Source of the DNA: Globodera rostochiensis
Lineage: Eukaryota > Nematoda > Chromadorea > Rhabditida > Heteroderidae
DNA: 64,000 nt
Assembly (NCBI GenBank): GCA_018350325.1
Contig: JAEVLN010000003.1
Coordinates: forward strand, 21,985 to 85,984
Direction: 5' to 3'
Shown: positions 12,154-24,068 of the stretch, one piece after another
How the letters are laid out: each line of letters starts with the position of its first letter
Numbering within the stretch: the stretch's first letter is position 1
Notes under the pieces: model-generated
Databases searched by the model: none
What the model saw: the letters and a program-made list of their open reading frames with translations, nothing else
What the model was told of the DNA's origin: nothing
Translations under genes and position numbers: made by a program

Positions 12154-12493
12154 TTTTTATAATTAAAAATCTAATTTTTAATTAATTAATTAACATTGCG
12201 CACGCTACGCTTATTAACAATGAATGCCGCCCCAATAGAAATATAAATGTCGTTTCCATGGCGATTTATTCAGCTTTTTCTTGTTCCCCCCCCCCCCCAC
12301 AAGTCGTCAGCAGAGAATGCCATTTTTGGAAATGCCGATGCCGGACAAAAGTTTGTACCCAAAGCAATGCGCGTGTCAGTGCACCACCAGTTTTCAACCT
12401 TTCTTCCGCCCAATGTGTGTCGTCTCATATATGTAAATTTAAAATTTTTAATAAAATTTAAATAGCATATAAAAATATGGTGGAGGAAAAAAT

Positions 12494-14864
12494 TCATTGT
12501 TTTGTTGTTGAATCATCGCTTTTTTCTTCTTCTTCTCCGCCATCGCCTCGAACGCCCGGCGGCCGCTTCAGCTTGAACTCAAAGTCCTCCAACGCTTGTG
12601 CCGCCAACTCCTGTTCCGGGTCCAGCTCCTCCTGCACATCTTTGACCTGAAAAGAAATATTTGAGTGAGTGGTGTTTAAAAGCAAATATTATAAACACAC
12701 CTCGGGCACATAAAATTGCATCATATTTTTGATGCCTTGCCGAAGTGTGACCGCCGAACTCGGACAGCCGGTGCATGCGCCCTACAAAAAATGTTGGGAT
12801 TCAATAGCTAATTTTTTTTTCTCCGTTTTTAAAAAAATATTATTCAAAAACTTAAAAAAAGGTAAATAAAATGCAAGCCGTCACCAGCCCACCCCCCCCC
12901 CCAAGGGCGTAGCCAGGGGGGGGGCTGAGGGGGCTGCAGCCCCCCCGAAATGAAATTTGTGAAAAAAAAATCCATAGGAGGACCCTATTGTTTTGCAAAA
13001 TTGTTCATTTATTTGACCAATTTTCTTTACAAATCGCTTTTAAAATCGTCAAAATTTTTCCCGGCGGCGCCTATCGGCACCGCCGGGCTCTCCCATTCTA
13101 AAAATGTTTTAAAAAATTACCACATTTTTTAAATTTTTGGTGCAAATCTCTTAACAAATTGAGTCAAAAACTCAGAAATTTTTCTCGGCGGCGCCTATCG
13201 GCACCGCCTCCCCCCCCCCGAAAAATTGCTTAAGAAAAATGCAATAAAACCCAAAATTGCACCCCTAAAAATCCAACTTTTTGGGGTAAAAATTCTTTAA
13301 GAAAAATGCAATAAAACCCAAAAATGCACCCCTAAAAATCGATTTTTTTTTTTCTTGACTCAGCCCCCCCTGAAAAAAAATCCTGGCTACGCCCTTGCCC
13401 CCCCCACCTTCAGTCGAAGTCGTAAAACGCCATGCTCGGCGTCAAAGCCGGCATACAGCACATCGCCGCCGTCCTCCTGCACCATCGGTTTGATGCGCGA
13501 CTCCAACAGCTCCTTGATGGTGGCCACCACCTCGTCGTCGCCCGGAAGAATTGCTGTATTTTGTAAAAACAATTTTAATTGTCCAATTAGAATTTTTGTA
13601 TTCGCTTTTGACTCCGCCACCCCCCCCCCAATTCACGCATATGTGTCAAGTTTTGAATTTTCTGGGGCAAAGCCGCGCCTGCCATCATTTCAGCACAAAT
13701 TTCCTTTGCAAAATGTAAATTTGGCGAACAAAAAAAAAGTTGAGTAAATCTCTCAAATCTCGGTAAAATTTCGTCGATCGAGACTCTCGATCGGTTTGTG
13801 CTTTAGGTTTAAATTGCACCACACCCACCCAGCCACCCACCCACCAACTTGTGTCCGTTGGCTCGGCGGCCTCCGCCGCGTCAGTCTCCGCCTGCACCAC
13901 CGGTTTGCCGCTCATCAAATGGTCCATAATGGCGGCAAAAATGTGCGGCTTTAACAGTGCCCACTCCTCCTCAATACTTTGCTTTTGGATGCTGACCTTT
14001 GGGAGAACAAAATTTTCAAAAAAAAACATTTTGTTTTGAATCAACCAAAGCGTGGAAATTTACGGGAAAGGTTGTGTTGCTGTTTGGATGGCCAGGTCTC
14101 ATAAATTTAAACAATAAATATATTCAAAATGTTCTGCAAGTTTAAAGGCTTACATTTTCGAAAATTTCTACACGGATATTACCCAACTAAAATTAGTTGT
14201 TTTTTTTGTTATTCAAACACTTTGTAAAACTCACAAAATCTTCGCCGAAAAAAACGCTGCGCACTCCATCAATACGAAGCAGTTGCCTAAAGAGGTACTT
14301 TTTTTATCCTTTATTTAAACAAAAAAAATTTTTTATTTTTTAAATTCGTTTTCCTTCAAATTCTTCGGATATTCGGAAAATTAACTAAATCAAAATCAGG
14401 ATGTTTTCTTTGATTAGCTGAGATGAGACCGATTAAAGTTCGTTTTGTTTTTTGTTTGGAGCCCAATGCCAACAATATTAGTACCCGACGGCATCGGGTT
14501 TCTCGAATGCGGGGTGGTGCGAACGGAATTAAACTGGACCGGATCTCGGCATGCCAATTTTACTAATCCCGACTTTTTAATTTCGCCCGGAAATAAAAAT
14601 TTTGAATTCATCGAATTTCATATTAAAATTAACCTGGCCAACGGACTGCGCTTGGCCGCCTCCAGGGCGGAGGTGAACTCGTAGGTGCGGCCCGGCTCGG
14701 CCAGCACTTTTTGGCCAGGCAGAAATTTCAGACTCAACGGATTCGGCGTCTCCTGTAATTGTTTTGAATTTCAAAATGTTTTAAACGAAAAGCCCCTATT
14801 TTTTAGGAATGTTCATAACACTTGTCCATCCCAGTTACCTGCACTTGGATGAACATGAAGCGAT
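12494..14864 (-). CDS. NFU1: NFU1 iron-sulfur cluster scaffold protein
   Basis: Mitochondrial-type NFU1, which passes 4Fe-4S clusters to targets such as lipoyl synthase. Exons: 14839-14864, 14634-14752, 14235-14286, 13837-13996, 13408-13553, 12701-12781 and 12494-12646. The N-terminal NFU domain reads [19 protein letters not shown] ... [22 protein letters not shown]. The C-terminal NifU domain reads [20 protein letters not shown] and ends with the cluster-binding [13 protein letters not shown] (CxxC intact). The last exon adds an acidic, Lys-rich tail ([13 protein letters not shown]). The exon with the start codon and the expected mitochondrial presequence upstream of 14864 is not resolved; an in-frame Met lies at 14856. 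The donor at 13837 is one of three possible GT sites and is the one that keeps frame. A hAT-type element sits in the intron 12782-13407. Confidence 0.92.
12894..13405. mobile_element. Non-autonomous hAT-type element 2 (496 bp) inside an NFU1 intron
   Basis: The element spans 12902-13397 with perfect 16-bp terminal inverted repeats (CAAGGGCGTAGCCAGG and its complement). The flanks are CCCCCCCC on both sides, consistent with an 8-bp target duplication but sitting in a C-run, so the duplication is not proof. It shares with the 8291 element the block CCCCCCGAAATGAAATTTG, two CGGCGGCGCCTATCGGCACC copies and repeated AAATGCACCCCTAAAA motifs. No open frame of note is present. It leaves the surrounding NFU1 splice sites intact. 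Confidence 0.85.
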
Positions 14865-16330
14865 CTAAAATTTTGAAAATAAAAAAATTAACCGAAATTT
14901 TTCACAATTTTTTGAGTTTTAATTCCTGAAAAATAATAAAATCTAAATGTTTTTTTGAGTTTAAAATGGCCGCATTTTTAGCACAAAATTAAGGGCCTAA
15001 CTCGGCGATTTGCTGATGCATCTGATATTCGTTTGCATTTGTGCAGAAGAACATTTTAGCAAAATTGGAGTGAGCACAAATTTTCGCGCAATAATTGACG
15101 CGGATGAGGAGCCAAAGCAGCACAAAAGCAGGTCGGCGGCAGATCGAAATTTGAACATTTATCTAAAATCGGCTAATAATTTTATTTCCCAACCGGAATT
15201 CTCGTGGTTTCCCCGTCAACCCGGTCGAATTTTTCACGGAATCCCGCGGGAACGGGAAAATTTAAACACAAAAAACAATTAAAAAGGAAAAGTGAGACAG
15301 TATTACAAGGCTTTTTCTCTGCTGCTGGGCTTGACCATAATTTCAGACAAAAAGGTTAAAAGTGAAGAGGACAGACGAGAGAAGTAAAAGAAATAATGTG
15401 GAAAATGAAGAGAATTAGATAGAAAGAGAGAAAATCAATGAGAAGATGGGCAGGGGACATAAAACAGACGGGGTCAACCAATTTCATCCATTCCTTAACT
15501 GGCATAAAAAGGACCGGGGTCAACGCACCCGAACTGATCCATTCAAAATTTGAAGTTTTGAAGAAAGCTTTAATGAGTAGAAAAATGTTTTAACAACAAA
15601 ATCAAATAATGTTTGTACGATTAGTAAGCTTTAGATATGTTTCAACAGGGTTTCAAAGCATTTATTTGTAAGAAATTGGTGTCCGTACGTTTTGCCACCC
15701 CAGCAAAAATGTTTTACATTTTACCAACCCATCAAAAACTTAAATTTCGATCAATTTCGAACCCCGGACCCGAATTCGAAGGTTTTTTCGATTCCAAAAT
15801 TTTTTCGGAATCTTTTGACCTCAAAATCATTCAAAAACGTAACATTGCCAAAACTTAACGGAGGCAAAATGTAAGGTGGCAAAACGTAGTGTAACTTAAG
15901 AAGTTACATCTACCTATTTGCGAAACTGCCAAAAATTGAGATTTCAGTTTTTCGAACTCCAAAGTTAGGAGTTCAATAACTCCATTTTTGCTAAGTCAAT
16001 ATTGGTACTTAGAAAGTTTTAATGAGTAGAAGATATGTTGTACCAACAAGGTTAAAGCATTTACTTCCATGAAGCTGTATATTTGCGAAACTGCCAATAA
16101 GTATCAATATTGTTTTTTTTTAATTTTGAGAAGAGAAGAACTTCGAACTTTTGTAATGGATGAGTTTTGGGTTTGGGTGTGGTGAGTGTGACCCAAAACA
16201 GACAAAATCTCATGCAAAATAATTTCACATGCAATATTAGGGGGGAGGGGGGTGTCATTTTTGCTTATTGGGGATTTTGTCTTACACTAAAATTAGCTTT
16301 AGGCAATAAAGCTGAAATTGACCTAACAAG
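14865..16330. other. Intergenic region between NFU1 and the EEL-1 homologue
   Basis: These two genes are transcribed away from each other, so both promoters and the missing first exon of NFU1 should lie here. A minus-strand reading at 15063-15000 (MFFCTNANEYQMHQQIA) is a possible first exon, but its donor phase does not match the 14864 exon. A GA-rich stretch runs about 15350-15450. No other convincing gene is seen. Confidence 0.5.
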
Positions 16331-19300
16331 ATGAAGATTATCATCGAGAAATTAAAGCCTTTTAGCGCAGAAATTGTAAGTTTGTATCTTTTCGGTTTAC
16401 ATTAACGTGTTTTTTAATTTTCAAATAGACTGACGAGTGCCAAAGGGTCATCAGCAACATGAAGAACACTGGTGACACCACAAAATTTGTTTCTGGCCTT
16501 GACATGATGACAGAATGGTGCAGCACCTTTGGAAAGGTAAACAAACAAACATTTTTAACATGTTTATCGTTTGTTATAGACAGAAATGGGGCGCTGGGCC
16601 GACGTTTTGAATGACGGTGACGCGATTTTGGACGCAGCACTCGAGGAGGACCAGAATGGCACTTTTGCCATCGACAGGGAGGACACGCTCGAGTCGTCGG
16701 TGCTGTCCGTGCTCCGCTTCACGTCCCTCCTCTTCGAGAATACTTTCAGCCGGTCCATTTACGCGTCTATGGAGGTACTTTTAGGCCTGGACCGCATCTT
16801 CTTGATTCCGAAAATCTTTTTTAAAATTTCAACTCAAGTTCGGACTCACCCCTCCCCCTTTACAGCGACTGATCAAACTGCTTGACTGCAGGAAAATATG
16901 GGTGCTTGTGCAAGTGTTGCGTGTGCTGATGATTATCAGCAAGTCGTCGCGGTTCATCTCGCAGCACCTGACGCAAGAAATGCGCACCAAGCTGTACACA
17001 AAGCTGATGGCAATACTTGAGGTACTCTTTTTTTTGTTTGTTAGGGATTCAAAATTGAAAATTCAATTTTGTAAATACAAAAACGAAAGCTGCTTCGATT
17101 GGCAATGAGAATTTTTTTTTTGTTTAAGGCATGGAGTGGTCGATTGAGGACGATGCCGGTCAATGAGTTCTGTGCAGAGGGTTATACCGTTTCCCCCAGC
17201 ACACTGAACATTCAAATCCGCTCTGATGTGCCGGGATACACAGTCAATTTGGACAAGGTGAACATCGAGCAGTTACATTCATCTCCGTTGATTTTCAACG
17301 AAAAAAAAAATCGAAAACCATGAAGTCTGGCAATTAGTTTTTTTATTGTAATGGAGTTGGGCGGTTTTACAATTTGTCTTTCATTTTAGTCCATCGTCAA
17401 GTCCATCGGTGAAATGAGGGCCTCCTTTGCGTCAATCACTTTGGACGATGCAGAGATGGCACTGGCGAGCTTCAAATTGCGCTTTGCGTACGCCTCAAAG
17501 AATTTGAGCGAGCGCTTCTACTTGGTGATGACCCGCCTGATTGTCACGTCAGTGTTCTGTAAGGGTTTTGAAATGAAATGATTTGAATTTGAATTTGATT
17601 TTGGCTCCTTAAGTAATTTTGTTTTAGTAAATTTAACTAAAAACTTTAGTTTATTCGCGTTGTCTGATCACCGAAGAATGGCGTCTGAACAGCTTGGCGA
17701 ATGACGGATTCATTGAGCACTGCTGTGCGATATTGCGCAGTGAGTGGCCCTCAAAGTGTCACACGCTTGCAGATGCACTCAAAACGGAGGCGCTCAAAAC
17801 TCTGGCCAGTGTCGTCTTTTTGGAGAAAGACAAAAAGTATGCGCATCTTTACTCTTTTTGTGATGATGATTTTAATTTTTAGAATCCAAATGATTGTTGA
17901 CCATCTCGAGCTGCGCACTTACCACGGCTTTCTGCCGTCTCAGATCAGAAGCTGCATTGAAAGTTTGAAGGCGGGAAAGGTGGACGTCGGTAGCAACAGC
18001 GATTGTTCAATTGCATTTGTGACGTCGTTGTTTTCGTTGGTCTACCACATTGCCGGATTCGAATATGGTATGTATAATGGTGCAACAAACACAGTGTATA
18101 ACATTGAAAATTTGTCATTGTTTTAGGTGGGGATGCACTCAACCGATCATCAATGACAGCTGTACTGCTAGATGTGGTGAAGAACTACACACTTTCTGAA
18201 CAAAACATCAGTTTCGTCACACGTTCAATGCGAATCATCGACAATCTGACCGGCATGGACATCACAGAGTTCAATGCCAGAGGTGGCACTGACATTGTCA
18301 TCAAGCGGCTTATAGTAAGCCTGATTTTGCCATTAAGATGATTTAATTTGAACTTTAATTGGATGGGCTTTTCAGCATGAGGTCGACAAATGCAATCAGG
18401 CAGCAACACCGTTGCTGTGCAACCAGCAGCGGTCCGCTCTGATGAAGTCGTTGCTGAACTTTTTGAAGCGCGCTGTGCTCGACGTGCATTTGGTGGCACA
18501 AATGCGACGGATCATGGAGTCGGAGTTGCCCATGTCGCTGATCCACATCATTGAAAACCCGCACTTTTACGGCCCATCATTGTTGCACTGTGCCGTCACG
18601 CTGACAACAAATTTTATATTCCAGGAGGTGTAACAGTTTGTTGTTAGGAGTTGATTTACTTAACACACACCTTGTTTGTGTGATCACTTCTTTTCAATTT
18701 AAGCCTGCGCAACTGACGACACTTCAGAACACAGGCCTCACCAGCGCAATAATGGGATTGATATTCAATGAAAAAGTTTGTTTGTTTGTTTTTTTGGGTT
18801 TTATTAAAGATTGTTGTGGTTGGTGCCCTTTTCAGTTTCCAATCTCTCGCGACCTGGTCTGTGCATTGCCGAATGTGTGCTCAGCACTTTGCTTGAACGA
18901 GCGGGGGCTGAACGAGCTGAAGACATTCCAAGGGAAGAAGCCGCTGGAAAAGATGTTCCGGATCATCTTTTCAAACAAATTCCTCCAGTCCATGAGGAAG
19001 CGGAAGACCGAAATTGGTGAGTGAGAGCAACATTGGGATGGTATTGTTTTTGTTCAATTGCAGTTGAAACGGCCCACATGCTCGGCACGTCCTTTGACGA
19101 ACTGATCCGGCACCATCCATCGCTCCGCAAAGAACTCATGAGCACGTTGGCAGCGGTATGTAACATGCAACTAATGAATCTTGGAGAACATTGATTGTTT
19201 TTTATCCAACAGATAATTGACGATTGGCTGTCATTTGAGCAAAATTGCGAAAAGGAGGGGAAGCAATGTGCCATCGCGTGGGGCGTTGGAAAGGCTGTCG

Positions 19301-22300
19301 TTGAGGACGAATCCGTGCCGCTGCTACCGCTGGGCGATTATTTGGCAATGCTTGGCAGTAAGTACAATAGTTATTGTATTTGGGTTGTCTGGGGTGGTCG
19401 AAGTAACAATGTGCCAACTTCCTTCCATGTAAACGGCATTTCAAAATTTTAATTTTTTTTTACAATGTTCCGATCGCTTAGCTTAACAAACCAATGATTT
19501 GTTGTGTTTTTAAGTTGTGCTTGAGACGATGTTGACCAATCGCGGTGTGCAGGACAATGTGCAGGCGGCCAATGAATTTAGCATTTCGCTTCGTCTGGTC
19601 AAACTGATCACCCAGGCAAAACAACCGGTTTGTTTTTTTCAATTTATTTTATATAAAATCATTCTTTTTTGTTCAGAGTCCGCTGATGCTGCAGTCAAAC
19701 TACCTTCACATGCTGGCCAACATACTGCGTTATGTAAGACAGCTTTTGCAATTTTGTAACGTTTTTATCCCCCCCCCCCCATCATTTTGAAGACGCACAG
19801 ACACGATGTGGATAAGGCGTTTCTGCACTTGGTGAAGCAGAACAGTGTCGAGCTCAAGGCGTACAATCAATGCGAAGCGAGTGGCGATGGCAGTTGTCAG
19901 AAGAAATTGTGCCAATTGACCCGCCTTTGTGCACTGCTGACTACGCTCAACAGTCTGATGGTTTGTGTGTGGCTTTGTTTAACAAAATTTAAAAAAAATT
20001 TTTTTTTTCGTTTAGAAGTCGTCGCTACACTCACAAAGCACATATGAGTTAGTTTTAAAATTTTATTCATTTCCGTTTTGTGTTTATTTATTTCATTTCA
20101 GAATGCGTCCGTATATGCTTCACTTTTTTGCAACCGACTCGGACGCGCGCTCATTCATTTTTGCACTTTTTGATGCGTACAAAGTGAGTGACCGATCGAT
20201 TATTTTATTTATTTGTTTTTTATACGTCTCTGATTTTAGGTGATCAGTTGCAATTCCGCGGAACAACAGCAGCAGCAGGCAACAACATCACAAATTATTG
20301 AAGACACAGCCAAAGTGAGCGAACTGTTGATTGACGATGAATCGGGCAGCCAGCAGCAAGGAGTGTTGCTGATGGAGGTGGACAACAGCGGCACCGTGGC
20401 ATCGTCCACCAACACCGTGGCGCACCAACAACATCAACAACACCAAAGGCGTAATGTTGTCAATGTTGCAAGGAGCAATAGCGGCACCGCGGCTACCATG
20501 GCATTAACAACAGCACCAACACCAACAACATTGTTGGCCAACCCAGCTGCCACTTCATCGACGACGACGGATGGTCGACTTGTGGAACGGTCTGCGCAAT
20601 CCATCGCCATCCGGTCACTGAAGCAAATTGCTGAGCTGATCACATACATTGGCAAGGCGTTTTGCACCATTTCGTTGCCGCGCATTCGACAACGCGGGCA
20701 GGCCGCACAACCGACAATGGATCAGGCCACGATGCGACAACATGCACAGAAAATCACCAAGCTAGTGTTTGGTGGTCTAAAGCGCTTGTTGGAGACTGAC
20801 GACACGACGTTGAAGATGGTGAACAAAATCAACATGAGGTAAATGAGCAGGGAATGGAATTGCTTATTTGTGTTACCATAATTTAAGTGCTTCACATATC
20901 CACCATTCGTTGTCAACCTTGAAGAAGTTGTTGATCGACGACACGCACAATCTGCAGTTGCTTTTGCCAAACTTTTACAAATCGGGATGCCACAGTGCCT
21001 TCTTTGCCATGGGCGACAAGTATCTCAGACCAAACATTGAGAAAGGTATACACATTTTTTAATTGAGAAAATTCAATATTTTTCTTTAGTTGAGTACAAT
21101 ATGCCCATCCAACTTTGGCTTGGTATAACGCAACGTTTGATCGTCGTCCAGCTTGCGGACATGACGAGCAGAAACAAAAACAATGGCCAGCAACCCAAGC
21201 CGCAGCAAGTTGTTGTTGCGGGCTTCGAGTCGAACAACTACCTGGCAACTTGTCAAAAAGTATGGGGTTTTTGTCTTTCATGACGTTATAAATTGCATTT
21301 GAAAAAAAAATTGTTTGAGAAGATTGTTTTGATGGCAATATACTTCTGGCATTTTTATTTTGATTATTTCAGGATGCATTTGCGGCACTTGTCAAATTGT
21401 TCAAGTCTTTGGTTGAACTGTGCGATGTTTCGACAAAGTGTGGCAAAGAAGAAGGTGTTGTGTTTGTTTTGCTGGAACGCGTGCTGTGTTCCATGAAAGT
21501 GCTCGTCCATGGCATGATGGAGCTGTTAGAATTGACGGAAAACAAAGCTGGGCACGCTGCAGAGATACCAGTCAGTGAGATCGACCCGACCAAGGTGGGC
21601 ATGCGCATTTTCAGATTGAATACTCGAATAAAATTCGGTGCATTTTAGATTGAACAGCTTGTCGAGGTTGGTGGTGGTGGTGCAATTGATATTGAAAGTG
21701 GACTTAAATATACATTCTCTTATCCAAATTTAGATGGGCTTCTCGCAAAGTGACGCTGTGGACGCACTCATGCAATTTTCGAGCGTGCTTGAGGCAGCCG
21801 GTAAATGAATAAACAGAAAAAAAACTCAAATTTGGATAGTGGGGACTTTTGTGCTTCTACGTTTTGGGGGGGGGGGGTGGGGTGGGGGAGTTTTAAAGTT
21901 TAGTTCTTTCTATTTAACGGCTCGTTTTACTATATTTTGAAAAAGCCTCCCTTCACGAGTTTAAGCGCTTAAAATTTGATTAATTCTGAATATTTGTGCA
22001 CTTCTTAACAACATTATAGAGCACATCGTGTCGATGATGGAGCGCTCAGCAGCGGCCACTTCTCGAACAATTACATCTGCGGCGCAGCCGACTGTCACTG
22101 TTTCGTCAACGGCGCCCGCTACAACTGTGGCCGCTGCGACCACTGTTGCGACAGATGTTGTTGCTGCTGCGACCGCATCCGTCATTTCAGCAGAGAATAG
22201 TGCTGCTGATCAACAACAACAAGACGAGGACAGTGCTGCTGCTGCTGCTGCTGCTGCTGACGCTGACACCGCCACGCCGATGGAGGAGGGACAGTCACAA

Positions 22301-22901
22301 TTTCGTTCGAGTACACCAGAGGCAGACGCGTCAACATCGACCACCGCTGAAGCGGGAGAAGAAAACCAAGCAGAGGATCAGCAAGATTTTGGAAAAGAGA
22401 CAGCGCAGGAAGATGAAATGTCGTTTGCTGACTTGAAGCCGTTGACGCGAGAGGAGTTTCAGGCAAGTTTGTTTCGGATTGGCCTAGCCTATAAAATTCA
22501 GATTGAATAATCTGTGCTTTTAACTGCAGGAAATGGTCGACTTGCTCTGCAGGGAGGTGGTCGGCACGTGTCTTCGTCTTGTGCGGTGCAGTCGACTGGT
22601 GGTGATCGGCCTGTCCGAGTTGGTCTCAGTGTTCGCCCGCGACGCATTGGCAAGCTCATGGGTTGATGTGCAGTTCATTGGCAGCATTATCACTGAACTC
22701 AATCGACACTTGGACGAGCTGACGACAACAAATTGTGACGAAGGTGAACCGATGATGGCGTCGTCGGATGAGGACAAAGATGCTGATGTTGGCACGGATG
22801 ATGAAGAATTGACTGAACAACTTGCATCCCTTTTGCAATTGTTTTGCCAGCTCTGGCAACATTTCCCCAACCAAAAAATCTACAAACGCCTCAACGAATG
22901 A
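16331..22901 (+). CDS. eel-1: EEL-1/HUWE1 homologue ending after the UBA region (no HECT domain)
   Basis: Homologue of the N-terminal third of the HECT ubiquitin ligase HUWE1 (EEL-1 in C. elegans). Twenty-seven exons, from 16331-16375, 16429-16536, 16580-16774 and 16866-17021 through to 22020-22462 and 22530-22901, sum to 4605 bp (1534 residues plus stop) with all phases agreeing. It starts MKIIIEKLKPFSAEI. The armadillo-like DUF908/DUF913 region is clear: SLLFENTFSRSIYASME, YHGFLPSQIRSCIESL, ISFVTRSMRIIDNLTGMDI, ALLKS-like ALMKSLLNFLKRAVLD and LPNVCSALCLNERGL. A UBA domain lies at about residues 1236-1275 (IEQLVEMGFSQSDAVDALMQ). The gene then ends KIYKRLNE, stop at 22899-22901, with AATAAA at 22913. 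No WWE, BH3-like or HECT sequence follows in the window. Exon 24 (21649-21666) is an 18-bp microexon, and the last intron has a canonical GC donor (CAG|GCAAGT at 22463). Confidence 0.93.
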
Positions 22902-22912
22902 TGTCTGATCGA

Positions 22913-22918
22913 AATAAA
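22913..22918 (+). terminator. Poly(A) signal of the EEL-1 homologue
   Basis: AATAAA lies 12 bp after the stop codon, followed by a T-rich stretch. It supports a true transcript end here rather than an unrecognised downstream exon. Confidence 0.6.
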
Positions 22919-23309
22919 AGTCATGACCAACGCCTGGAAACGATAATTATTTTTTATGTTATGTTTGGTGTCTTTTTATTCTCATTTATTGTCATTGATG
23001 ATTGATTTCGAATAACGCTTTTGATAAAAAATTATGTGACCGCACAACAGAAGCATCAGGGGAATGTAAAAATGGGGGCCCGGGGGGCGCAATGATTTTT
23101 GCGAAGACCCATCTAAAATTTTGTTTGTCAATTTCCTTGAAAAAATGTTGCCAGTTTCAATATCCATTTTTTCGGATTGGGAACTTTATTGGCAAAATTT
23201 GTAATTTCAACAGCAGTGAGCACATCAAATTTATACGTACGAACAAAAACAAATGAATTTCAAGTCGCTTTCGTCCAATTGCACATTTGTGGCCCTAAAG
23301 AGGGCCGTT

Positions 23310-23490
23310 TGGTTAATTTTGTCCAGTTCAGCAGGCGATGAGATTGAATTTGGCCGGACCCAAAAGATTATATGCCCTTTGGTTTCCGATCCCCTTCTCA
23401 AAATCCATAATTTGGGACTCCATTTATTACAATTAACAGAGAAATAACAATTGAATGACCAGAGGAAGAGAATACATTACAACAGCATGA
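23310..23490 (-). repeat. Dispersed repeat, copy B (3' flank of histone H2A gene)
   Basis: This is the inverted partner of the sequence at 1100-1290, running from the CTCATGCTGTTGTA block through the AATAAA-containing centre to the CTGAACTGGACAAA block. It begins about 45 bp after the H2A stop codon in the sense direction and supplies the most obvious poly(A) signal for that gene. Confidence 0.85.
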
Positions 23491-23534
23491 GATTTCTATT
23501 TATTAAGAGATCCGTCGTCTTCTGCTGCTGCTGC

Positions 23535-24068
23535 TCAAAGCCTTTTGTTAAACACCCGCTTGGGCAGAACTTCTGCCTGGATGTGCGGCAACACACCGCC
23601 CTGAGAAATGATCACACCAGAGAAAAGCTGAAAATGAACAAAAACAATTTCTAACAGTCCATCGTCTCAAAGTCCACCGACCGTGCTCAACTCCTCATCG
23701 TTACGGATTGCCAACTGCAAATGGCGGGGGTTGACCCGCTTCTTGTTGTTGTCCTGTGCGGTCTTGCCGGCCAACTCGACCACTTCGGCCACGAGGTACT
23801 CCAGCACCGCAGCCAGATAGACGGGCGCAATGGCTCCCACACGATCGGCGAATTTCCCTGAAATTTGGAAAAATTGAAGAATATCATCAACGGATTTGAT
23901 TTTTCTAAAATTGCTTTTTCAAGATTTTGCAATTTTTACATCGTGTGCTTTTGCCTTACCTTTACGCAGCAAACGATGAATACGCCCGACGGGGAATATA
24001 ACTTCGGCACGTGAAGAACGCGAGTGTCCGCCTTTCTTCGCTTTGACTCGCTTATTGCGTCCCGACAT
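23535..24068 (-). CDS. Histone H2A (intron-containing, divergent C-terminal tail)
   Basis: Core histone H2A, 125 residues, from exons 23960-24068, 23682-23857 and 23535-23627. It starts [20 protein letters not shown] and contains the H2A landmarks [42 protein letters not shown] and [15 protein letters not shown]. The acidic-patch residues NDEE are intact. It differs from replication-dependent H2A by having two introns and an AATAAA signal, and by the tail [12 protein letters not shown] and substitutions such as [17 protein letters not shown]. It is not H2A.Z (canonical RNDEEL and VLPHIQ) and has no SQ motif of H2A.X. The second intron has an unusual GTCGGT donor. Confidence 0.93.

Noticed and set aside
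12894..13405. CCCCCCCC flanks as proof of an 8-bp duplication
   Set aside because: Both flanks are longer C-runs, so the match is expected by chance; the assignment rests on the inverted ends and similarity to the 8291 element.
17258..17320. In-frame extension of the EEL-1 exon reading VNIEQLHSSPLIF
   Set aside because: The GTGAAC donor at 17258 and the next exon (SIVKSIGEMRASF) align with HUWE1. The extension is intron read through by chance.
22902..23534. Searched for continuation of the EEL-1 homologue (WWE/HECT exons)
   Set aside because: No HUWE1-like peptide appears on the plus strand here; the stretch is taken up by the H2A 3' flank repeat and a poly(A) signal.
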